Program-made: the position numbers and the translations under genes
Notes under the pieces: generated by a model
Databases searched by the model: none
What the model saw: only the letters and a program-made list of their open reading frames with translations
What the model was told of the DNA's origin: nothing
Source of the DNA: Streptomyces sp. NBC_01298
GTDB taxonomy: Bacteria > Actinomycetota > Actinomycetes > Streptomycetales > Streptomycetaceae
Length of the DNA: 64,000 nt
Direction: 5' to 3'
NCBI RefSeq assembly: GCF_035978755.1
Contig: NZ_CP108414.1
Location: forward strand, 3,286,001-3,350,000
Shown here: piece after piece, positions 17,559-24,839 of the stretch
How the letters are laid out: every line of letters begins with the position of its first letter
How positions within the stretch are numbered: position 1 is the stretch's first letter

Positions 17559-18890
17559 ATGTCTGATCTTCCCCGGAAGGCGGTCACCCGTACCGTCAAG
17601 CTGGCCGCGCTGCCGCTCGGCATAGCGGGCCGGGCCACTTGGGGGCTCGGCAAGCGGCTCGGCGGCAAGTCGGCGGAGATAGTGGCGCGCGAGCTCCAGC
17701 AGCGCACCGCCGAGCAGCTGTTCCGCGTACTGGGAGAGCTGAAGGGCGGCGCCATGAAGTTCGGCCAGGCGCTCTCGGTCTTCGAGTCCGCGCTGCCCGA
17801 AGAGGTCGCCGGGCCCTACCGGGCCGCGCTGACCAAGCTCCAGGAGGCGGCCCCGCCGCTGCCCGCGGCCACCGTGCACCAGGTGCTGTCGGAGCGGCTC
17901 GGCGCGGACTGGCGGGAGCTGTTCGAGGAGTTCGAGGACAAGCCCGCGGCGGCGGCCTCGATCGGACAGGTGCACCGGGCGGTGTGGCACGACGGCCGCC
18001 AGGTGGCGGTCAAGGTCCAGTACCCGGGGGCCGGTGAGGCCCTGCTGTCGGACCTGAAGCAGCTGAGCCGGTTCGCGGGGCTGCTGGGGCCGCTGATTCC
18101 GGGCATGGACATCAAGCCCTTGATCAAGGAGCTGCGCGACCGGGTCGCGGAGGAGCTGGACTACGAGCTGGAGGCCGAGGCCCAGCGGACGCACGCGGAC
18201 GCCTTCGTCGGCGACGAGGACGTGGTCGTCCCGGACGTGGTGCACCAGGGCGACCAGGTGCTGGTGACCGACTGGATCGAGGGGACTCCGCTGTCGGAGG
18301 TGATCGCCGACGGCACCCCGCAGGAGCGCGACCGCGCCGGACAGCTGCTGGCCCGGTTCCTCTTCTCCGGCCCCGCGCGCACCGGGCTGCTGCACGCCGA
18401 TCCACACCCGGGCAACTTCCGGCTGATCTCCGGGGCGGACGGGCGGACGCGGCTGGGCGTACTGGACTTCGGGACGGTCGACCGGTTGCCGGGCGGCTGG
18501 CCCAAGCCCATCGGCCGGTCGCTGCGGATGGCACTGGACGGCGACGCCGAGGGGGTCTACGGGCACCTGCGCGGGGAAGGGTTCGTGCGCGAGTCCATCG
18601 AGCTGGAAGCCGACGCGGTGCTCGACTACCTGAGGCCGATGCTCGAGCCGGCCGAAGCCGAGGAGTTCACCTTCACCCGGACCTGGCTGCGCGGCCAGGC
18701 AGCGCGGATCGCCGACCCCCGCTCCCCCGCGCACCAGTTGGGGCGGCAGATAAATCTGCCGCCCTCCTACCTGCTGATCCACCGGGTGACGCTGAGCACC
18801 ATCGGGGTGCTGTGCCAGCTCGGCGCCACGGTCAGGCTCCGCGAGGAACTGGACTCCTGGCTGCCGGGGTTCCTGCCCGACGAGGGCTGA
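17559..18890 (+). CDS. ABC1/AarF (UbiB-like) atypical kinase
   Basis: The 443-residue protein has the family motifs in order: the KxGQ-like KFGQ (67-70), the Ala-rich loop AAASIGQVH (131-139), the VAVKVQ lysine (K152), HADPHPGNF near 279 and LDFGTV near 301. UbiB-family proteins have a protein-kinase-like fold with an Ala-rich loop, are membrane associated and often act in quinone or lipid metabolism as ATPases. Start follows GGAGGGG by four bases. The mycobacterial equivalent also lies just before whiB7, so the neighbourhood is conserved. Confidence 0.92.
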   Translation: MSDLPRKAVTRTVKLAALPLGIAGRATWGLGKRLGGKSAEIVARELQQRTAEQLFRVLGELKGGAMKFGQALSVFESALPEEVAGPYRAALTKLQEAAPPLPAATVHQVLSERLGADWRELFEEFEDKPAAAASIGQVHRAVWHDGRQVAVKVQYPGAGEALLSDLKQLSRFAGLLGPLIPGMDIKPLIKELRDRVAEELDYELEAEAQRTHADAFVGDEDVVVPDVVHQGDQVLVTDWIEGTPLSEVIADGTPQERDRAGQLLARFLFSGPARTGLLHADPHPGNFRLISGADGRTRLGVLDFGTVDRLPGGWPKPIGRSLRMALDGDAEGVYGHLRGEGFVRESIELEADAVLDYLRPMLEPAEAEEFTFTRTWLRGQAARIADPRSPAHQLGRQINLPPSYLLIHRVTLSTIGVLCQLGATVRLREELDSWLPGFLPDEG

Positions 18891-18929
18891 GCCGGGCCGC
18901 GGCGGGCGCGGGCAGGCGGGCGCGGGCGC

Positions 18930-19178
18930 TCACCACCAGGCGGAGTCGAGGCGGCCTTCGATGGCGCGGAGGTTCGCACGCGCGCAGTCGACGCAGAAGT
19001 ACTGTCTGGTCCCGTTCTCCACGGAGCACGTCCAGGTGGGCGGGGGGCCGGCCGGGGACTGGGCGCCGCAGCGCGCGCAGACGACGGGCGGGGCCTCGGT
19101 TCCCGGCGGCGCCGGGTGGGGAGTCGGCTGGTCCACCTCCAGACGATATCCCCGCGGGGGCCGGGGCGGGGTCCGCAA
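18930..19178 (-). CDS. Small protein with two Cys pairs
   Basis: The product is at most 82 residues. The C-terminal half has CARCGAQSP, TWTCSVENG and YFCVDCARAN, a likely zinc ribbon, ending RLDSAWW. The N-terminus is Pro-rich. The start is uncertain: the longest frame begins with TTG and a GTG at 19136 has GGAG directly before it, too close for normal initiation. Small conserved zinc-ribbon proteins of this type sit between the ABC1 kinase and wblC in Streptomyces. Function unknown. Confidence 0.65.
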   Translation of the reverse strand: MRTPPRPPRGYRLEVDQPTPHPAPPGTEAPPVVCARCGAQSPAGPPPTWTCSVENGTRQYFCVDCARANLRAIEGRLDSAWW

Positions 19179-19182
19179 CGCA

Positions 19183-19218
19183 CCGGGGGGACCGGCCCCT
19201 TCGGGCCGGTCCCCCCGG
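19183..19218. terminator. Strong hairpin downstream of the wblC operon
   Basis: A perfect 16 bp stem with a CTTC tetraloop ends the wblC transcript. A T-rich tract (TCTTTCG) follows only on the plus strand, so it may act in both directions. Confidence 0.65.
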
Positions 19219-19249
19219 TCTTTCGCTCCGAGCCGTCTCAGGCTCTCGA

Positions 19250-19582
19250 TCAGTGCATGACGGCCATGGCCAGCGCGCGCCGGGCGCGCAGCGAGACGCG
19301 CTCGGCCCGACGCTGCATGCGCCGCGCGGCGACCAGGCGCACGGCGCGACGCTCGGCGTCGACCTCACGCATGCGGTCGTCCATATGGGCACGAGCCAGG
19401 GCTTCTGGGATGAGTTGCATTTCGCGGGTCCTGTTCTGACGCGAGGTGTTCGCGCCGGCGGTGATGAAGTCTGCGGTGGCGGCGCCGTGCGGCTGCTCGC
19501 TCGTGGTGGCGTGGGGGGACATGAGGGCCTGCTTCAGGGGGTCGTGCGTGAGGGGGCGGTCGATGGTTCCGTTGGCGGTCAT
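19250..19582 (-). CDS. Small basic helical protein co-translated with wblC
   Basis: The 110-residue protein starts at an ATG that overlaps the wblC stop codon (ATGA), so translation is coupled to wblC. The first 50 residues are polar. Residues 55-110 form a strongly Arg/Ala-rich helix (MREVDAERRAVRLVAARR). An internal Met (MQLIPEALARAH) could be the true start. No known domain is recognised. The coupling suggests it is made whenever WblC is induced and could be a nucleic-acid or ribosome-binding partner, but that is inference only. Confidence 0.6.
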   Translation of the reverse strand: MTANGTIDRPLTHDPLKQALMSPHATTSEQPHGAATADFITAGANTSRQNRTREMQLIPEALARAHMDDRMREVDAERRAVRLVAARRMQRRAERVSLRARRALAMAVMH

Positions 19583-19953
19583 GCCGCGACAACCGGGTTC
19601 TTGCGCGGACGGCCACGGGGACGCTTCCGGGCGACGACGACACCCTGGACGAAGAGCTCGCCTCCCCAGACACCCCAGGGCTCGCGGCGCTCCAGCGCAC
19701 CGGCGAGGCAGGCCTCGACCAGCGGGCAGGTGCCGCAGAGGGACTTCGCGTACTCGACGTCGGCCGGGGACTCGGCGAAGAAGACCTCGGGGTCGTAGGT
19801 GCGACAGGCGACGGGCACGCCGAGGTTCTCGATGGCGTCGTCGAGCGCGGTCAGCGCGGTGAGGGGAGTCAAGGTGGAGTCCTCCGGGACTACTGCGGGC
19901 GGGGAGAGGGTCTGGGTCTTCGGTACGGACGGGGCGTGCGCTTCGAGTTGCAC
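19579..19953 (-). CDS. wblC: WhiB7-type iron-sulfur transcription factor WblC
   Basis: The 124-residue protein has the four WhiB cysteines (C50, C73, C76, C82) that hold a [4Fe-4S] cluster, the GVWGG turn (94-98) that contacts the principal sigma factor, and a C-terminal AT-hook RGRPRK (113-118) found only in the WhiB7/WblC clade. This clade activates intrinsic resistance to ribosome-targeting antibiotics and its own gene. The GTG start has GAGGA about ten bases upstream. The 5' leader is about 630 nt and contains an upstream ORF and terminator. It lies next to uvrD2 and mycoredoxin as in Mycobacterium. Confidence 0.96.
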   Translation of the reverse strand: MQLEAHAPSVPKTQTLSPPAVVPEDSTLTPLTALTALDDAIENLGVPVACRTYDPEVFFAESPADVEYAKSLCGTCPLVEACLAGALERREPWGVWGGELFVQGVVVARKRPRGRPRKNPVVAA

Positions 19954-20052
19954 GGTGGTTTTTTCCTCGTCTTGTTCGTCTAGTCGTTCCGGCCGGTCGG
20001 CCGGGGGCGGCTGGGGTACCTCGCCCCTTCGGTCCGTCGTCCCCTGTTCGGG

Positions 20053-20097
20053 GACAAACAGAAGGGCCGCGGATCCCGGGTGGGGTTCCGCGGCCCT
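20053..20097 (-). terminator. Leader terminator (attenuator) upstream of wblC
   Basis: On the minus strand a perfect 11 bp stem (AGGGCCGCGGA pairs with TCCGCGGCCCT) is followed by TCTGTTTGT. It lies 25 bases past the uORF stop and about 110 bases before the wblC start, where transcription attenuation is expected. Known WhiB7/WblC leaders in actinomycetes have a terminator directly after a uORF. Confidence 0.8.
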
Positions 20098-20121
20098 GAA
20101 GGCGCCGGCCTGATCGTCAGA

Positions 20122-20469
20122 TCAGACTGGATCACTCCAGGGTTCGAGCCCGCGGTAGGCCCACATCAGGTGGTGCTGCTTCTTCGTCTGCGTCTTCGGG
20201 TATCCGGCACCGGCTGCGGCCGCAAAGGCATAGGCGCCATGCGCCTGGGCTTCTGCTGCCAGTACTGCCACCGGTGCCTTGGTCCGTCGCTCATTGCGCT
20301 CACTGACCGGCAGCGCGCCGAGCAGGACGGGGCTGTCAGCGCAAATGGCGGACAGACCGGTACCCGGGAGGCCGGTACCCGTGAGGGCAAGGAGCGTGGA
20401 GGAGCCGAGGGTGCAGGAAGCGGCGACCGAGCGATCGGTCATTTTGGTGGTGGTGATGAAGCTGGTCAC
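20122..20469 (-). CDS. Upstream ORF in the wblC leader
   Basis: This 115-codon frame begins at a GTG with an excellent AGGAGG eight bases upstream and ends 25 bases before the leader terminator. The product (start MTSFITTTKMTDRS, end HLMWAYRGLEPWSDPV) has no recognised domain and a Gly/Leu/Thr-rich middle. By analogy with WhiB7/WblC leaders, ribosome progress through it would decide whether the downstream terminator forms. A ribosome stalled by an antibiotic would let transcription enter wblC. It is long for a regulatory uORF, so internal starts or a stable protein are possible. Confidence 0.6.
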   Translation of the reverse strand: MTSFITTTKMTDRSVAASCTLGSSTLLALTGTGLPGTGLSAICADSPVLLGALPVSERNERRTKAPVAVLAAEAQAHGAYAFAAAAGAGYPKTQTKKQHHLMWAYRGLEPWSDPV

Positions 20470-20588
20470 TGGTCTCGCCTCCTCTCGGCGTCTCGGGGAC
20501 TTCGGCCCGGAGGCCTGGTCCCATGCGTATTCGGATAAGTACAGCACGGATCAGGGGCTTCGGAGAAGCCACCGTTTCCGTTGCTAAG

Positions 20589-20627
20589 AACCTATGGGGC
20601 TTCGCTGGGCATGTGCAAACTATTTTT
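20589..20627 (-). promoter_or_regulatory. wblC promoter with AT-rich WblC target next to the -35
   Basis: Read on the minus strand: AAAAATAGT directly precedes TTGCAC (-35, 20618-20613), then 18 bp, then TAGGTT (-10, 20594-20589). WhiB7-type proteins bind an AT-rich stretch just upstream of the -35 through their AT-hook, so this fits autoactivation. The predicted start near 20583 gives a leader of about 630 nt. Confidence 0.6.
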
Positions 20628-20638
20628 CCGACGAGTTT

Positions 20639-22804
20639 CTACGCGTCGTCAGAATCTTCCGTCCCAGGGTCCTCACCTGCGCAGATGGCCAGCACGTCGG
20701 CTCCGTACCGCTCGAGCTTCCGGGCACCCACGCCGGAGATCATCGAGAGCTCTCCCTCCTGCGCGGGCGCGGCCTCCGCGATGGCCATCAGCGTCTTGTC
20801 CGTGAAGACGCAGTAGCCGGGCATGCCCTGCTCCTTCGCCTGGACGGCGCGCCAGTCGCGCAGCCGCTCGTAGAGCCCTTCGTCCATGTCCGAAGGGCAG
20901 TCGTCGCAGCGCATCAGTTTCAGCTCGCCCGCGTCGGTCAGGGTCTTGCGGCAGACCCGGCACACGGCCGGCCCGCGGCGGCCCCGCTTGCGGACCCCGG
21001 GCTCGGCCGGACCGCCCGGCCTGCTTCCCGGCGCCAGGGAGCCCGGCCTCAGGCCGTTCAGGAAGCGGCTGGGACGCCGCGACCCGCGGCCGCCGGGAGT
21101 CCGGGAGAGGGCCCAGGAGAGCGTCAGGTGGTGCCGGGCGCGGGTGACGCCGACGTAGAGCAGCCGGCGCTCCTCCTCGACCTGCTCATCGGTCTTCGCG
21201 TACGTGATCGGGATCATGCCGTCGGTCAGGCCCACGAGGAACACCGCGTCCCACTCCAGGCCCTTCGCCGCGTGCAGCGAGGCGAGGGTGACGCCCTGGA
21301 CGGTCGGGGCGTGCTGGGCGGCCTTGCGCTCGTCCAGCTCGACCGTGAGGTCGGCCAGGGTCGCGGCCGGGCGGCCGCGGGCGAAGTCCTCGGCGAGCCT
21401 GACCAGCGCGGCCAGCGATTCCCACTGGTCGCGGACGGCTCCGGAACCGGCGGGCGGTGCGCTGGTCCAGCCCGTGGAGCTGAGCACGGCCCGGACCTGG
21501 GACCCGAGCTCCACGACGTCGTCGAGCAGCCGGTCGTTGCCGCCGGAACGGGCGGCTCCGCGCAGGGCGAGGATCGCCTTCTGGACCTCGGCGCGCTCGA
21601 AGAAGCGCTCGGCTCCGCGCAGCTGGTAGGGGACTCCGGCGTCGGCGAGGGCCTGTTCGTAGACCTCGGACTGGGCGTTGATGCGGTAGAGCACGGCGAT
21701 CTCGCCCGCCGGGACGCCGGCCGCGACGAGGTCCCGGACCCGGTGGGCGATGCCCTCGGCCTCGGCGGGCTCGTCGGAGTACTCGGCGTAGACCGGGTCG
21801 GGGCCGGTCTCGCGCTGGGAGACCAGCTCCAGGCGGTGCTCGGCGGCGCGGCCCTTGGCCTGGGCGAGGAGCCCGTTGGCGAGGTGGACCACCTGGGGGG
21901 TGGAGCGGTAGTCGCGGACCAGCTTGACCACGGTGGCCTGCGGGTACTTGGTGCGGAAGTTCAGCAGGTGGTCGGGGGTGGCGCCGGTGAAGGAGTAGAT
22001 CGTCTGGCTGGCGTCCCCGACCACGCAAAGGGTGTCGCGCTCGCCGAGCCACAGGTCCAGCAGCCTCTGCTGGAGCGGGCTGACGTCCTGGTACTCGTCG
22101 ACGACGAAGTGCTGGTACTGGGTGCGGATCTGTTCGGCGATGTCGTGGCGGTCCTGCAGGATGCCGACGGTGAGGAGCAGCACGTCCTCGAAGTCGATCA
22201 TGCCTCGGTCGCGCTTGAGCTGCTCGTAGATCCCGTAGATCTGGGCGATCTCGGCCACGTCCCGGGGTGCCTCGCGGCCGGCCTTGCGGGCGGCCGCCGG
22301 GTAGTCGGCGGGCACGGTCTGCGTGACCTTCGCCCACTCGATCTCGCCGGTGACATCGCGCAGCTCGCCCCGGTCGAGGCGGATGCGGCAGCGCGCGCCC
22401 GCCTCCGCGACGAACTGGATCTTGCGCTCCAGCAGCCGGGGCACGTCGCCGCCGACCGCTTTGGGCCAGAAGTACTGGAGCTGGCGCAGGGCGGCGGAGT
22501 GGAAGGTCCTCGCCTGCACCCCGCCCGCGCCCAGCTCGCGCAGCCGGCCGCGCATCTCGCCGGCGGCGCGGTTGGTGAACGTGACGGCCAGCACACTGGC
22601 CGGCATCAGCTGGCCGGACCGGACCCCGTAGGCGATGCGGTGGGTGATCGCCCGGGTCTTGCCGGTACCGGCGCCCGCGAGCACGCACACCGGCCCGCGC
22701 AGGGTCGTCGCGACCTCGCGCTGCTCCGGGTCCAGGCCCAGGAGCACCGCGTCGGCCGAGTCGGCGCCGGCCGTGAAGGATGAGGAGTGCGTTGCTGATG
22801 TCAC
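20639..22804 (-). CDS. uvrD2: ATP-dependent DNA helicase UvrD2
   Basis: The 721-residue SF1A helicase has Walker A AGAGTGKT (about 44-51), motif Ia TFTNRAAGEM, motif II DEYQD, VVGDASQTIYSF, motif V LHAAKGLEWD and motif VI VGVTRAR. A Cys-rich linker (CRVCRKTL, then CDDC) and a C-terminal HRDC domain (ending KLERYGADVLAICAG) identify the actinobacterial UvrD2 type rather than PcrA/UvrD1. It unwinds 3'-5' in repair or replication. The GTG start has a weak ribosome site. The wblC promoter lies immediately past its stop codon. Confidence 0.93.
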   Translation of the reverse strand: MTSATHSSSFTAGADSADAVLLGLDPEQREVATTLRGPVCVLAGAGTGKTRAITHRIAYGVRSGQLMPASVLAVTFTNRAAGEMRGRLRELGAGGVQARTFHSAALRQLQYFWPKAVGGDVPRLLERKIQFVAEAGARCRIRLDRGELRDVTGEIEWAKVTQTVPADYPAAARKAGREAPRDVAEIAQIYGIYEQLKRDRGMIDFEDVLLLTVGILQDRHDIAEQIRTQYQHFVVDEYQDVSPLQQRLLDLWLGERDTLCVVGDASQTIYSFTGATPDHLLNFRTKYPQATVVKLVRDYRSTPQVVHLANGLLAQAKGRAAEHRLELVSQRETGPDPVYAEYSDEPAEAEGIAHRVRDLVAAGVPAGEIAVLYRINAQSEVYEQALADAGVPYQLRGAERFFERAEVQKAILALRGAARSGGNDRLLDDVVELGSQVRAVLSSTGWTSAPPAGSGAVRDQWESLAALVRLAEDFARGRPAATLADLTVELDERKAAQHAPTVQGVTLASLHAAKGLEWDAVFLVGLTDGMIPITYAKTDEQVEEERRLLYVGVTRARHHLTLSWALSRTPGGRGSRRPSRFLNGLRPGSLAPGSRPGGPAEPGVRKRGRRGPAVCRVCRKTLTDAGELKLMRCDDCPSDMDEGLYERLRDWRAVQAKEQGMPGYCVFTDKTLMAIAEAAPAQEGELSMISGVGARKLERYGADVLAICAGEDPGTEDSDDA

Positions 22805-22980
22805 CCAGCCAGCTTGCCAGGTCTCCCGGGGAGGCCGGGAAATCCGTCCACAGGCCGCCCGCGCTCGTCCGACGGGAATCTCGTCTTATAGGAGCACGGT
22901 CCTACCGGAGCGGGCCGTACCCGAGCCCGGTCGTACCGGGGCGGGGTGCCGCACCTGACAGGGCTCCGGGGCCGGGGCCG

Positions 22981-23006
22981 GGAATGGCCGCGCGGTCCCG
23001 TACGTT
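22981..23006 (+). promoter_or_regulatory. SigR-type promoter of the mycoredoxin gene
   Basis: GGAAT at 22981-22985 and GTT at 23004-23006 are exactly 18 bp apart, the established SigR/SigH consensus (GGAAT-N18-GTT). The start of transcription would be near 23013, about 36 bases before the ATG. Mycoredoxin belongs to the disulfide-stress response, which matches the motif. Confidence 0.75.
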
Positions 23007-23048
23007 CGAGTACTCGGACCAACGAGCCTTCACAGAGGAGAGCGCAGC

Positions 23049-23309
23049 ATGCAGGACACGGGCACCGTCACGATGTACAGCACGACCTGGTGCGGCTACT
23101 GCAACCGGCTGAAGAAGCAGCTGGACCGGGAGGGCATCGCCTACACCGAGATCAACATCGAGCACGACCCCGCGTCCGCGGCGTTCGTGGAGAAGGCGAA
23201 CGGCGGCAACCAGACGGTTCCGACCGTTCTCGTCACCTCCGTCGCCGGCAGCGAGTCGGTCATGACGAACCCGAGCCTGGCCCAGGTCAAGCAGGCCCTC
23301 GCGGTGTGA
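23049..23309 (+). CDS. Mycoredoxin (glutaredoxin-like)
   Basis: The 86-residue thioredoxin-fold protein has the CGYC active site (C15, C18), the cis-proline segment QTVPTV, and full glutaredoxin length. Mycoredoxins use mycothiol instead of glutathione to reduce mixed disulfides in actinobacteria. The ATG follows GAGGAG by eight bases. A SigR-type promoter lies upstream and a terminator follows, so it is monocistronic. It diverges from uvrD2, as in Mycobacterium. Confidence 0.95.
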   Translation: MQDTGTVTMYSTTWCGYCNRLKKQLDREGIAYTEINIEHDPASAAFVEKANGGNQTVPTVLVTSVAGSESVMTNPSLAQVKQALAV

Positions 23310-23353
23310 TGTCCCGCCCTTCGACGTACTGAGTGCCGAGCACCACGCACGGA

Positions 23354-23380
23354 AAGCCCCCGCCCCGGCGGGGGCTTCTG
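23354..23380 (+). terminator. Terminator of the mycoredoxin gene
   Basis: An 11 bp stem, AAGCCCCCGCC with its complement across two bases, is followed by CTGTGTCT, 45 bases past the stop. Confidence 0.75.
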
Positions 23381-23387
23381 TGTCTGA

Positions 23388-23669
23388 GGGGCAGGCGAGT
23401 GGACGCGGGACGCGCGGCCGGACGCGCTGCGCGAGCAGGTCGAGCAGGCGCTGCGCCGGCTGCGCGTCGAGCACATCGGGCTCCGCCGGCTGCACCGCAT
23501 CGATCCGCGGACGCCCCTCGCCGACCGGATCGGCACGCTGCGGGACCTGCGGGCCGAGGGCAAGATCGGGCGGATCAGGCTGTCGGAGGTCACCGTCGGC
23601 GAACTCGCCGCGGCCCGGGAGATCACCGACACCGCGAGCGTGCAGAACCGCTACAACCTGCTCGATCCT
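23388..23669 (+). pseudogene. Aldo/keto reductase remnant
   Basis: In one open frame this stretch reads as the middle of an aldo/keto reductase: WTRDARPDALREQVEQALRR, then LHRIDPRTPLADRIGTL (with the catalytic-region His), GKIGRIRLSEVTV and ASVQNRYNLLD. There is no start codon, no N-terminal barrel with the Asp/Tyr residues, and the similarity stops abruptly at about 23666. It lies between two terminators. It is a decayed fragment, not an expressed enzyme. The remaining bases to 23758 hold no recognisable gene. Confidence 0.75.
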
Positions 23670-23758
23670 CGCGATCGCGGTCATCCGCCGGGTGAGCGCC
23701 GCGCAGCCGGCCGGCCCGCTGCCCTACCTGAACACGACCTGACGAAGTCCGCGGACGT

Positions 23759-23790
23759 ACGAAGGCCCCCGCCGCGGCGGGGGCCTTCGT
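23759..23790. terminator. Perfect 32-base palindromic terminator
   Basis: ACGAAGGCCCCCGCC pairs perfectly with its complement. It sits 24 bases past the nudC stop (minus) and also blocks plus-strand transcription. Confidence 0.8.
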
Positions 23791-23813
23791 CGGTGTCCGG
23801 GGTGCGGCGCGGG

Positions 23814-24758
23814 TCAGGCGGTCGCGGCGACCGGCTTCGGGAGGGGCTTGCCGTACCAGAGCTCGACCAGGCGGGCCGCGATGGAGATGCCCGCCGGCGG
23901 GAGGACCTCGCCGGCCTCGATCGCGGTGCGCAGGTCGTCGCGGGAGAACCAGCGGGCCTCCTGGATCTCGTCCCCGTCGACCTCGATGTCGAAGGTGACG
24001 GCGCGCGCCGTGAAGCCCAGCATCAGGCTGTACGGGAACGGCCAGGGCTGGCTGGCGACGTAGTCGACCTCGCCGACCTTGACGCCCGCCTCCTCCCAGA
24101 CCTCGCGGATGACCGACTGCTCGATCGACTCGCCCGGCTCCACGAACCCCGCGAGGGTGGAGAAGCGTCCCTCGGGCCAGTGCACCTGGCGGCCCAGCAG
24201 CGCCCGGTCCTGGTCGTCCGTGACCAGCATGATCACCGCCGGGTCGGTCCGCGGGTAGTGCTCGGCCCCGCAGCCCGGGCAGCGGCGGATGTGCCCGGCG
24301 GCGGCGACCACCGTGCGCTCGCCGCAGCGGGAGCAGAAGCGGTGCATGCGCTGCCAGTTCTCCAGCGCCACCGCGTGCACCATCAGCCCGGCGTCCCGCG
24401 GGGAGAGCAGCATTCCGGCCTCGCGCAGCCCGGCGGGGCGGGCCGACTGGTCCATGCGGCCGGGCAGCGAGTCCTTCTGCAGCGCGAAGTACCGTACGCC
24501 GTCCTCGTCGGTCCCCAGGAAGTACCGGTGGGTCTCGGTGACCGGGGCCTCGAAGGCCGGGGTCATCACGATCGCCGTACCGCCGTCGGGGGTGTCGTCG
24601 ATCAGGACCTGGCCGCCCGAGACCACGAAGACGCGGGTGCTGGGGTGGCTCCAGGCCGCGGCGAGCCACGCCTCGTCGAGGCGGTGGTGCGCGGCGCGGT
24701 CGATGCCGCTGGGCGCGGCCAGCGAGATCGGGCGCTCGGACTCGGTATGGGTGCTCAC
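23814..24758 (-). CDS. nudC: NAD(+) diphosphatase / RNA deNADding enzyme NudC
   Basis: The 314-residue protein has the NudC order: N-terminal domain, zinc ribbon CSRC (142-145) and CPGC (160-163), a Nudix box starting GFVEPGES with REVWEEAGV (204-226), and the diagnostic SQPWPFPYSLM (236-246) that recognises NADH. NudC hydrolyses NAD(H) to NMN(H) and AMP and removes NAD caps from RNA. The GTG at 24758 has GGAAG five bases upstream. A TTG four codons earlier is less likely. It follows the M20 peptidase gene on the same strand by 80 bases. Confidence 0.95.
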   Translation of the reverse strand: MSTHTESERPISLAAPSGIDRAAHHRLDEAWLAAAWSHPSTRVFVVSGGQVLIDDTPDGGTAIVMTPAFEAPVTETHRYFLGTDEDGVRYFALQKDSLPGRMDQSARPAGLREAGMLLSPRDAGLMVHAVALENWQRMHRFCSRCGERTVVAAAGHIRRCPGCGAEHYPRTDPAVIMLVTDDQDRALLGRQVHWPEGRFSTLAGFVEPGESIEQSVIREVWEEAGVKVGEVDYVASQPWPFPYSLMLGFTARAVTFDIEVDGDEIQEARWFSRDDLRTAIEAGEVLPPAGISIAARLVELWYGKPLPKPVAATA

Positions 24759-24839
24759 AGGTACTTCCAACTCCCCCGGTGGTGGGACACAGGCAGGCTC
24801 AGCAGGACGGACGGGTGTGCGGTGGCGTGTGGGGCGTGC

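Noticed and set aside
22874..22900. Second SigR-like motif (GGGAAT then GGTC) upstream of mycoredoxin
   Set aside because: The -10 does not match at N18, whereas the motif at 22981-23006 matches exactly.
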